DNA from: Bacteroidota bacterium
GTDB lineage: Bacteria; Bacteroidota; Bacteroidia; 2-12-FULL-35-15
Assembly: GCA_021323165.1 (NCBI GenBank)
Contig: JAJTCJ010000022.1
Span: 1-64,000, forward strand
Direction of reading: 5' to 3'
Length of the DNA: 64,000 nt
The notes beneath the pieces were generated by a model. The model was not told where the DNA came from. It did not search any database and worked only from the letters and a program-made list of their open reading frames with translations. Of this stretch, positions 1-8,309 are shown piece after piece (position 1 is the first letter of the stretch; every line of letters begins with the position of its first letter). The translations under genes were made by a program, and so were the position numbers.

Positions 1-647
1 AGGGAAAGAATAAGCTTCATTCTTTTCTTGATCATTTCATCCTGTGGGTTATCGGGCACAAATGCTTTAACTGCAGTCTTGCTGAATTCCTTACCAGTCT
101 GTTTTTTTACTTTGGAAATGAAATCGGAGAGTACACTTAGCTGCATTGCCTGTGCATCCTGCTCTGCCTGAGCTTTTAAGTATTCAGGTTTTATCTTTTC
201 GAACTCTTTGTATTCTGTTGCATCATCACCTGTAAGAGAGGCTGGATCAACATCCTTGAATTTTTTATTCATTCGCTGATACATGCGTGCAAGCTCGGTT
301 GCCTCATAATTTATATCTCCATTCTTTCCTCCGAGAAAACTCCAGCCATGCACATCATCTACATATCCGTTCTTATCATCATCAATATTATTGTCTGCAA
401 TTTCTGCGGGATTTGTCCAGATAATATCTTTAAGATCCTCATGTTCAACATCAGTACCGCCATCAATAACCGCCACTATAACAGTTTGAGAGGTTTTGCC
501 GCTTAAGGTTTTATAAGCTTCTTCTACACCGGTTCCATAAACTTTGTTTGCTTTCGGATCCAAAGTATACCAGTTTTCGGGTCCCTTTTTTTGTGCTTCA
601 GCGTAGAAGGAAACAAACAAACAGGAAATTAAGAGGAATCTTTTCAT
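1..647 (-). CDS. Subtilisin-like (S8) secreted serine protease, 5' part only
   Basis: This gene is absent from the ORF track because it runs off the left edge. I read it from the reverse strand. The first 19 residues (MKRFLLISCLFVSFYAEAQ) form a signal peptide, so the product should be exported. The motif AVIDGGTD with Asp62 matches the catalytic-Asp block of peptidase family S8. An acidic stretch with many Asp/Asn residues follows (around residues 80-100), as in Bacteroidota S8 proteases with inserts between the Asp and His blocks. The catalytic His and Ser lie outside the window. The ATG at 647 is the only start giving a signal peptide. Substrate and final location cannot be judged without the C-terminus, where a T9SS domain would be expected if it is surface-delivered. 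Confidence 0.85.
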   Translation of the reverse strand, partial: MKRFLLISCLFVSFYAEAQKKGPENWYTLDPKANKVYGTGVEEAYKTLSGKTSQTVIVAVIDGGTDVEHEDLKDIIWTNPAEIADNNIDDDKNGYVDDVHGWSFLGGKNGDINYEATELARMYQRMNKKFKDVDPASLTGDDATEYKEFEKIKPEYLKAQAEQDAQAMQLSVLSDFISKVKKQTGKEFSKTAVKAFVPDNPQDEMIKKRMKLILS

Positions 648-760
648 TTTATGAATTTACTTATTTATGTAATGATATTAAAAGTACGGAAGAAGGGGGA
701 GAATTTTAAAATATATTTTTTAAAAGGTGATATTCCTTTATGAATGGGTAAAAATAAAAC

Positions 761-780
761 GCCTGTCGTTTCGGACAGGC
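761..780 (-). terminator. Rho-independent terminator of the bacilliredoxin gene
   Basis: A seven-base-pair stem (GCCTGTC/GACAGGC) is followed on the minus strand by GTTTTATTTTTA. It lies about 20 bases past the bacilliredoxin stop codon. Confidence 0.75.
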
Positions 781-800
781 GCTTCTTAAATTTGAATTGC

Positions 801-1211
801 TTAACAAAGTTCGTCAAAAGCCATTTTCAGGTTATCAGCGATCATTTGTGCGCTGCGCCCTTCAATATGATGACGTTCAACAAAGTGAACCAGTTTTCCG
901 TCTTTAAATAAGGCGATTGCAGGTGAAGATGGAGGATATGGTGCAAAATGCTTGCGAGCTTCAGCAACAGCTTCGGTATCAAAACCTGCAAAAACTGTAG
1001 TGATACGATCAGGACGTTTTTCTCCTGATACCGCTAGTTTAACACCCGGGCGCGCAGCTCCTGCAGCACATCCGCAAACTGAGTTAACAACAACAAGAAC
1101 GGTTCCTTTACTGTTGATTGCAGCGTTAACTGCATCAGGAGTCGTAAGGTCTTCAAAGCCAACAGTTACAAGCTCTTGTTTCATTGGCATTACTATACTT
1201 TCTGGATACAT
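801..1211 (-). CDS. BrxA/BrxB family bacilliredoxin (YphP/YqiW)
   Basis: The 136-aa product is full length for the YphP/YqiW (DUF1094) family, in which bacilliredoxins remove bacillithiol from oxidised proteins. The family's CGC motif is visible as SVCGCAAG (Cys46, Cys48), with the typical N-terminus MYPESIVMPMK and the central block FAGFDTEAV. It is predicted to be a cytosolic thiol-disulfide protein. Whether the organism makes bacillithiol cannot be seen here. The gene stands alone, ends in a clear terminator, and has a -7 box TACTTTTG on the minus strand upstream (1254-1261). Confidence 0.92.
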   Translation of the reverse strand: MYPESIVMPMKQELVTVGFEDLTTPDAVNAAINSKGTVLVVVNSVCGCAAGAARPGVKLAVSGEKRPDRITTVFAGFDTEAVAEARKHFAPYPPSSPAIALFKDGKLVHFVERHHIEGRSAQMIADNLKMAFDELC

Positions 1212-1253
1212 TTTATAATTTTTTTTAGATTATTATTCTTGAATAAGAGTACA

Positions 1254-1261
1254 CAAAAGTA
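1254..1261 (-). promoter_or_regulatory. Bacteroidota -7 box of the bacilliredoxin gene
   Basis: TACTTTTG on the minus strand fits the phylum consensus TAnnTTTG and sits about 43 bases before the start codon. No clear -33 TTG is visible at the usual spacing. Confidence 0.5.
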
Positions 1262-1411
1262 CGAAAAAATAGAGGATTTATTGTGAATAAAAAAAGCCTT
1301 GTGAGTATGACATTTTTTGTTAATTTAGCATTCCTTTTTCGGGCATTCGTGCCCTTGTATCACGGATTGGTCTATAATGCTTTTTGAGTTTCCATACATA
1401 AATTAATCACA

Positions 1412-4400
1412 ATGAAAAAAATCTTACTGTTAACCTTATCACTAGTCTTCATTAATTGTTTTAATGCCGCTGTTTTTGCGCAGGCCCCTACTACGGCAGC
1501 CAGCAATGTAATTACTGTGGGGAAGACTACTACCAGTATTTCTATCAACTGGACATCCGGGAATGGAAGTAAAAGGATCGTAACAATTGCTCTTGCATCA
1601 AGTTCAGTTTCCTTGCCGGTTACCGGAGGAACTTACACTGCAAATTCAGGATTCGGTTCCGGATCTCATTTAGGGAATGGAAATTATTGTATATATAACG
1701 GAACTTCTTATGGATGTAATGCTTTTAGTTTGAGTCCGAATACATCTTATAAGATCAGGGTGTTTGAATATAATACTGTCTCTACTACCGAGTATTATCT
1801 TACTTCAAGTTATCCGGTTTATACCGAATACACTCTTGATACGGAGCCTGTAACGGCTGCAAGTTCTCTGGCTGTTTCAAATATTCAGACAAATTCTGCA
1901 TCATTGTCTTTTACATCCGGATCCGGAACTTATGATCTTGTGGCTTTGCGTCAGGCGTCTTCATACGCTAACGTACCTGTTGATGCTACAAATTATGGTG
2001 CTGCAAGCGCGTATGGATCAGGCAGCACTATAACCGGAACTTCTCCTTATCCATATGTGATGTCAGACGGGACCTCTACTTTTATTGGTACAACATCTCT
2101 ATCAGCCGGAACGACTTATACTGCCGCAGTGTTTCCATTCAACGGGGCAAACAGTACTATAAATTATAAAACAACAGGTTATCCTACCGCTACATTTACA
2201 ACTCTTGCTTCTCAGCCTACCAACGCTGCTTACAATATGTATTTTACTAATGTAACGGATAATTCAATGACAGTTAGCTGGACCATCCCTTCAGGTGGCG
2301 GATCTTATCATATAGTTACATGTAAGCCAGGTACAGTTAATTCCGATGTGCCCACTGATGCTACAGCTTACACGGCAAATGCAAACTATGGTTCAGGTTC
2401 ACAGATCGGTGGCGGATCAGGTGCTTATGTTGTTTATAATGGTATGAATAATTATGTTTCAGTTACCGGCCTGTCAAATTCTACAGATTATACATTCTCA
2501 GTTTATGAATACAATGTGGCAAGCAACACTTATAACCTTACTTATAATTATCTCACCACATCCTATTTAACAGGTACCGGACAAACTTTACTCAGCGAAC
2601 CTACTGTAGCGCCTTCTGCTCTGACATTCAGCAATATTACTTCTAATTCAGTTAAAGCAACCTGGGCAAACGGAAACGGGAATAAGCGTATAGTTGGTGT
2701 TGCTGCGGGAAGAAAGCCCACTGCTCTTGCTTTTGATGGCGTTAACGATCATGTGGCAATACCAAATGAAAGTGTTTTTGATTTTAATACTCAAATGACT
2801 GTTGAGGCATGGATCAAAGTAAATTCCTTTTCAATGTATGATCAGTCGGTGATCACAAAAGGTAGCGACAGCTGGATGATCACAAGAAATGGGAATACCA
2901 ATTCATTAAAATTTACCCTTACCTCGAATGATTTTTTCTTTGGCCCTACTGCTTACAGTGCAGGCGGGAGCCGTTCTGTGAATGATGGAAAATGGCATCA
3001 TGTGGCGGCAACATACGATGGTTCCCAAATGATACTTTACATAGATGGCACACTGGATGCCTATACCTATATGTATAATGATATTATTAATAACTCAGCT
3101 GCTGTTCATATTGGAGGCAATGCAGTTGCAAGCGGAAATAATTTTAATGGTCAGATAGATGAAGTGCGCATCTGGAATATTCCTCAGTCATACGGAACTA
3201 TCAGAACCAATATGAATAAAACCCTTATCGGAAATGAGAATGGATTAAAAGGATACTGGAAGCTGGACGATGGATATACATCATCAACAACAGCTCTCAA
3301 TTCTTCATTCACGAGCGGTCTTGATGGTGCTCTTGTAAATTTCAATTCAACTTCAACAGCTTCCAATTTTACAAATACAAGCGGTTGGATCCATTCTGGC
3401 GCGACTGTAAATGTACCATTGGATTTTTCATTCTACCTCGACAACACAGCATTCATGTCCGGTACTGCAGCCAGCTATTATTATGGAAATTTATTTTATA
3501 ATGTTTACAAAGGCCCGGATAGCACAAGCATTACAGTTACAGGTTTTTCACCAAACACTTATTATACCTTTGAAGTGTTCGATTACAACGGAACAACATT
3601 AACCAATAATAATTACCTCACAAGCAATTACGCTGTTGGCGAAGTATTAACAAGCCCGGTAACCGCTCCTACATTAACCTCATTCACACCAGCATTCGGA
3701 TATGTCGGATCGGTGGTTACAATAAACGGAACAGGTTTTAATACTGTCGCGTCTTCAAATACTGTTTATCTCGGTGCTGCCAAAGCCACTGTCCTCACAG
3801 CAAATGCGGGAGGTACACAGCTTACAGTAAAAGTTCCTTATGGAGCTTCTTATGAAAGGATCTCAGTGACCAATAACATGCTTACCGCTTATTCAACCAA
3901 GCCTTTTGTTGTTACCTCTCCTTGCGGAAGTGTTGATTTCACAACTTCTACATTAGATGCAGGAGTATCAGCAGCCGGGTATTTTCCTTCCGAAATGAGA
4001 ATTGTAGATATGGATTCTGATGGCTTGCCTGATGTGCTTGGAGTGTATTATTACGGATATATGACCATCTCACGGAATACATCCACTACAACAGCTGTGA
4101 ATCTGAATAACCTTTATTTTATCACAACAGGATATGTTTACAGCGGTGATATGGAAGTTGGCGATCTTGACGGTGATGGAAGAACAGATGTTGTTCTTGG
4201 AAATAATTATGCATCAGGTGCAGGTCTGGTTGCTGTAAGAAATACAAGTACACCGGGCAGTCTTAATACTCCTGCAATTGTAGAATTCGCAGGCTACCCG
4301 GGAGTTGATGTAAGTGATGTAGCAGTTGCCGATCTTGACAAGGACGGTAAGCCTGATGTGATCATGAGCTATACAAACAATGTGGTGTCTTATTTCAGAA

Positions 4401-7400
4401 ATACAAGCTCAATAGGAAATATCAGTTTTGCTCCGCGCACTGATGTAACTTTAGGAGCTATCTCCGTAATAAACTCAATTGCTGTTGGTGATATTGACGG
4501 AGATGGAAAAATGGATATAGCTGCAGCAGGAGGATCAGGTTCTCAGATCAATTACATGCGAAATACAAGTGTTGCCGGAACAATTTCATTTGCCACTTTT
4601 ACTACAACATCGCTTTCGGGTACTATTACAGGAATTGCTATTGGTGATATAGATAATGACACTAAACCTGAGATCTTGTATGGCAACGGCACAAGTAATA
4701 TCGGTATCCTGAAAAACAATTCTTCAACAGGAACGATCAATATTTCTGCAGGCCCTGTGTTTTTAACTACACTTGCAAATACACCATCAGATATTAAACT
4801 TGCAGATATCGATGGTGATGGCAAGCTTGATATTGCTGTAGGTTATAATGGTGGAACTGAAATTTCAATCTATAAAAACACAAGCACTGCATCTATAATT
4901 ATTGATGCCGGAGTTAATTTTACTGTTGCTGGCGGAGCGGGTTCACCTGCATCTGTCGCAATTTGTGATATGAATTCAGATACAAAAGCTGATATATTAT
5001 CTACGACTGACGGACAGAATTTTTCTTTTTTCCAGAATGCTATCAACCCGCTTGGTGCTGAACCAACTGTACAGGCAACAGGACTTACATTCAGCGGTGT
5101 TTCCACTTCTCAGATCACATGTAACTTTACTCCGGGCAATGGTGCCAATAAAGTGATATTTGTAAGAGCAGCTTCTTCACCTGCTTATGCTCCAACTGAT
5201 GGAGTAGGTTATGTTCCGAATACAACTTTTGGAACAGGAACTCATATCGGAGGAGGAAATTATTGCGTGTTTGATGGTAATTCAAACAGTGTAACTGTAA
5301 CTGGATTACTTCCGAATACTTCTTATGTGTTCAGTGTTTATGAATACAATGGTGTTCAGAATTGTCAATTCAATTATATGCCTGGCACAACTTCAAACAG
5401 CGCTGCTCAGATGACTTTGAATAACGCTCCTACACTAACTGCAATCAGTAATCCTTCTGCCGTTTGTCAGAATTCCGGTTTGCAGACAGTGAATCTTACC
5501 GGTATCGGGACAGGATCTGCCAACGAAACTCAAACGCTTGTGATCACTGCAACTTCAAGCAATACAGGTTTGATCCCAAATCCAACTGTTGTGTATTCAA
5601 GTCCGGCCGCAACAGGTAGCTTAACATACACACCGGTGGCTGGTATTTCCGGAACTGCATTAATAACTGTGACTGTTAACGATGGCGCAACAAACAATAA
5701 TACGATCGTTCGGACATTCACAGTAACTGTAAATCATACACCAACAACATCTGTAGCCGGACCTGATCAGCAGGTTTGCCCAAGTATTGCAACACTTGCT
5801 GCAAATGCTCCTTCATTCGGGACCGGGATCTGGATGATAAACTATAGTTCGAATCCGGCAATTACAATTACAGATGTGAACGATCCAACCTCTACTATTT
5901 ATGGATTTAACATTGGAGATTCGGTTCGTTTACGTTGGGAGATCAGCAGCGGTGTTTGTCCGGTTAGCGGAAGCTTTGTTTCTGTAAAAAGAAAAAGTTG
6001 TCCTACGACAGCTGATTTTACAGCTAGTTCAACGGTTGAGTGTTTAAATGGAACTCCTGCGGTAACATTTACTGACGCCTCTATTTCTGCAGGTTCAACA
6101 GTAAATGCATGGAGCTGGAGCTTTGGTGCAGGAGCATCACCTCCAACCGCAAATACTCAGGGACCTCACACAGTTTTATATTCTACTGCCGGACCTAAAC
6201 ATGTTTCATTAACAGTTACCGATCTTCTTTCTGTAAGTGATAATGAAACTAAATTCTCATTTGTGAATATCACTGATGTTCCTGATCCTGCTACAAATGT
6301 TTCGGGTTCAGCAAGTGTTTGTCAGGGACAGAATTCAGTTAACTATACAGTTCCTTCAATTCTTAATGCAACAGGTTATACCTGGAATTTACCTAGTGGT
6401 GCAGTTCTTATTTCCGGTGTAAACACAAACAGCATTATGGTGAACTTTGGTGCATCAGCAGTTTCAGGTAATATTTCGGTAAGAGGAACCAATGCTTGCG
6501 GTAACGGAGCATTATCAGCAAACTTTCCGGTTACTGTTAATCCGCTGCCATCATCTGCAGGAACTATTGCCACTACAACAAGCAATATTTGTGATGGTGC
6601 ATCCGGAATTGTTTTCACTGTACCTGCAATTACAAATGCAACTTCTTACAGCTGGTCATTACCGGGAGGAGCAACTATTATAGGTGCGACAAATACAAAT
6701 TCTATCACGGTTAATTTTACGCAAGGATTAGCAGGAGGAACTATTTCTGTGAACGGTGTAAATTCATGTGGTAACGGGGTTTCATCTTCTATGAATTTTG
6801 TGATCAATCCTTATCCGGGAATTGCAGATGCTATACTTGGCCAGACAGCTATTACTAATTGTCCCTCAACTTCCGGAGTAACTTACTCAATACCTTTGGT
6901 GAGTAATGCTGTGTCTTATAACTGGACTGTTCCATCAGGAGCATCGATCACAAGCGGAGCGGGAACAAACAGCATCACGGTAAATTATTCAGCTCTTGCG
7001 GTTTCAGGGATTGTTACTGTCACACCTGTAAACAGCTGCGGTAACGGCACAGCTTCTAATCTTTCAATTACAGTAAACACTTTACCTGAAATGGCAGGAA
7101 ATATCTCAGGTAATGATACGATCAATGTATGTCCTGTTTCCAATTCGGTTAATTATTCAGTATCACCGGTGTTCAATGCTTCACATTATGTATGGTCTAT
7201 CCCTTCCGGTGCAACGATCGTAAGCGGTGACAGCACAAATTCAATTGTTGTAAATTATGATAACACTTCAGTTTCAGGAAGCGTTAGCGTATACGCAGAA
7301 AATGCCTGCGGAACAGGCGCTTCCTCTTCGTTAAATGTTTTTGTTACAGCTGTTCCAATGCAGGAATTATGCATGGTAACAGTAGATAACAACTCAAATT

Positions 7401-8215
7401 TTAATAATGTAACCTGGGAAAAACCTGTTGCTATGGACATTGACAGCTTCCGTATTTACAGAGAAGTGTTAAGCTCATTTGTTCATATTGCCTCTGTTCA
7501 TTATGATTCTTTAAGTTCTTATGTGGATTCAGTTTTTCTTCCTGTGGCAGATCCTAACACTACAAACTTCCGTTATAAAGTGTCTGTGATAGATACTTGC
7601 GGAAATGAAAGTGTTCTGAGTAATCATCACCGGACTATTTTCTTACAGGCAAATCAGGGTGTAGGAGGAGTAGTTAATTTAAACTGGGTTCCTTATGAAG
7701 GAGCAGCTGTTGATTTTTACCGCATCCTTCGTGATACATTAGGATCAGGATCTTTTGTCGCGATAGATTCGGTTCCGGGATCGAACACAGTATTCACAGA
7801 TCTTAATCCACCGGCTACAAGTACCAATATTCGTTATGTATTAGAATCAAACTGGTCAACTTCATGTACACCAACACGTGCAACTGTTAACACAACACGT
7901 TCTAACATTAAAGGTGTAAATCTGATCATTACCGGAGAGATCGAACAAACGATCATGAATGCAGCGATCAATGTTTATCCGAATCCGGCTGATGAGCTGA
8001 TCACAATTGAGTATCCGGGCGGATTCAAAAAATATTCATTACAGTTGTTTGACGCACTTGGCCAAATGGTGATCAATGAAGAGCTTTCCGGAATGGTATC
8101 AGCGAATACTAACCTGACTCATCAGCTTGATGTTAGCGCTTTAACAAAAGGTGTTTATATCGTAAATCTTCAGACAGAATACGGAAGTACATTCAAGCGA
8201 ATTGTTATTCAGTAA
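1412..8215 (+). CDS. Giant T9SS-secreted surface protein (Fn3-like, LamG, IPT, FG-GAP, PKD-like repeats)
   Basis: This 2267-aa protein starts with a signal peptide (cleavage after VFAQ) and ends with a type A T9SS sorting domain (VYPNPADELITIEY ... GVYIVNLQ ... FKRIVIQ). In between, in order, are: about four Fn3-like units ending in 'NTxYxFxVFEYN' (residues 25-790), one of them split by a LamG/concanavalin-type domain (roughly 440-660); an IPT/TIG domain (starting TSFTPAFGYVGSVVTINGTGF); seven FG-GAP/VCBS repeats with DxDxDG calcium loops (for example DIDGDGKMDIA, about 860-1210); another Fn3-like unit; a PKD-like region; four PKD-like units of about 90 residues with 'NACGNG' endings (about 1625-1980); and the family module also found in the next three surface proteins. 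It is probably an adhesin or matrix protein. Its ligand is unknown. Confidence 0.9.
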   Translation: MKKILLLTLSLVFINCFNAAVFAQAPTTAASNVITVGKTTTSISINWTSGNGSKRIVTIALASSSVSLPVTGGTYTANSGFGSGSHLGNGNYCIYNGTSYGCNAFSLSPNTSYKIRVFEYNTVSTTEYYLTSSYPVYTEYTLDTEPVTAASSLAVSNIQTNSASLSFTSGSGTYDLVALRQASSYANVPVDATNYGAASAYGSGSTITGTSPYPYVMSDGTSTFIGTTSLSAGTTYTAAVFPFNGANSTINYKTTGYPTATFTTLASQPTNAAYNMYFTNVTDNSMTVSWTIPSGGGSYHIVTCKPGTVNSDVPTDATAYTANANYGSGSQIGGGSGAYVVYNGMNNYVSVTGLSNSTDYTFSVYEYNVASNTYNLTYNYLTTSYLTGTGQTLLSEPTVAPSALTFSNITSNSVKATWANGNGNKRIVGVAAGRKPTALAFDGVNDHVAIPNESVFDFNTQMTVEAWIKVNSFSMYDQSVITKGSDSWMITRNGNTNSLKFTLTSNDFFFGPTAYSAGGSRSVNDGKWHHVAATYDGSQMILYIDGTLDAYTYMYNDIINNSAAVHIGGNAVASGNNFNGQIDEVRIWNIPQSYGTIRTNMNKTLIGNENGLKGYWKLDDGYTSSTTALNSSFTSGLDGALVNFNSTSTASNFTNTSGWIHSGATVNVPLDFSFYLDNTAFMSGTAASYYYGNLFYNVYKGPDSTSITVTGFSPNTYYTFEVFDYNGTTLTNNNYLTSNYAVGEVLTSPVTAPTLTSFTPAFGYVGSVVTINGTGFNTVASSNTVYLGAAKATVLTANAGGTQLTVKVPYGASYERISVTNNMLTAYSTKPFVVTSPCGSVDFTTSTLDAGVSAAGYFPSEMRIVDMDSDGLPDVLGVYYYGYMTISRNTSTTTAVNLNNLYFITTGYVYSGDMEVGDLDGDGRTDVVLGNNYASGAGLVAVRNTSTPGSLNTPAIVEFAGYPGVDVSDVAVADLDKDGKPDVIMSYTNNVVSYFRNTSSIGNISFAPRTDVTLGAISVINSIAVGDIDGDGKMDIAAAGGSGSQINYMRNTSVAGTISFATFTTTSLSGTITGIAIGDIDNDTKPEILYGNGTSNIGILKNNSSTGTINISAGPVFLTTLANTPSDIKLADIDGDGKLDIAVGYNGGTEISIYKNTSTASIIIDAGVNFTVAGGAGSPASVAICDMNSDTKADILSTTDGQNFSFFQNAINPLGAEPTVQATGLTFSGVSTSQITCNFTPGNGANKVIFVRAASSPAYAPTDGVGYVPNTTFGTGTHIGGGNYCVFDGNSNSVTVTGLLPNTSYVFSVYEYNGVQNCQFNYMPGTTSNSAAQMTLNNAPTLTAISNPSAVCQNSGLQTVNLTGIGTGSANETQTLVITATSSNTGLIPNPTVVYSSPAATGSLTYTPVAGISGTALITVTVNDGATNNNTIVRTFTVTVNHTPTTSVAGPDQQVCPSIATLAANAPSFGTGIWMINYSSNPAITITDVNDPTSTIYGFNIGDSVRLRWEISSGVCPVSGSFVSVKRKSCPTTADFTASSTVECLNGTPAVTFTDASISAGSTVNAWSWSFGAGASPPTANTQGPHTVLYSTAGPKHVSLTVTDLLSVSDNETKFSFVNITDVPDPATNVSGSASVCQGQNSVNYTVPSILNATGYTWNLPSGAVLISGVNTNSIMVNFGASAVSGNISVRGTNACGNGALSANFPVTVNPLPSSAGTIATTTSNICDGASGIVFTVPAITNATSYSWSLPGGATIIGATNTNSITVNFTQGLAGGTISVNGVNSCGNGVSSSMNFVINPYPGIADAILGQTAITNCPSTSGVTYSIPLVSNAVSYNWTVPSGASITSGAGTNSITVNYSALAVSGIVTVTPVNSCGNGTASNLSITVNTLPEMAGNISGNDTINVCPVSNSVNYSVSPVFNASHYVWSIPSGATIVSGDSTNSIVVNYDNTSVSGSVSVYAENACGTGASSSLNVFVTAVPMQELCMVTVDNNSNFNNVTWEKPVAMDIDSFRIYREVLSSFVHIASVHYDSLSSYVDSVFLPVADPNTTNFRYKVSVIDTCGNESVLSNHHRTIFLQANQGVGGVVNLNWVPYEGAAVDFYRILRDTLGSGSFVAIDSVPGSNTVFTDLNPPATSTNIRYVLESNWSTSCTPTRATVNTTRSNIKGVNLIITGEIEQTIMNAAINVYPNPADELITIEYPGGFKKYSLQLFDALGQMVINEELSGMVSANTNLTHQLDVSALTKGVYIVNLQTEYGSTFKRIVIQ

Positions 8216-8223
8216 CGTTTTCT

Positions 8224-8253
8224 AAAGGGCGGTTCTCATGAGCCGCTCTTTTT
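8224..8253 (+). terminator. Rho-independent terminator after the 2267-aa surface protein gene
   Basis: GCGGTT/AGCCGC pair around the loop CTCATG, followed by TCTTTTTAA. It lies just past the stop codon. Confidence 0.7.
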
Positions 8254-8255
8254 AA

Positions 8256-8286
8256 TTGTAAATACTTTTTCAATTCATTATATTTG
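8256..8286 (+). promoter_or_regulatory. Bacteroidota-type promoter of the M16 peptidase gene
   Basis: TTG (8256-8258), 20 bases, then TATATTTG (8279-8286). This matches the phylum's TTG-N19-21-TAnnTTTG promoter closely. Transcription should begin near 8290, leaving a short leader before the ATG at 8310. Confidence 0.7.
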
Positions 8287-8309
8287 TTTTAACCAACATA
8301 AATTAAAAA

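Noticed and set aside
952-1218. 88-aa plus-strand ORF
   Set aside because: Antisense shadow of the bacilliredoxin gene.
1341-1354. GGGCA-TTCG-TGCCC hairpin upstream of the first surface protein
   Set aside because: Too short and without a T run to be called a terminator; it may be chance, so it is not listed as a feature.
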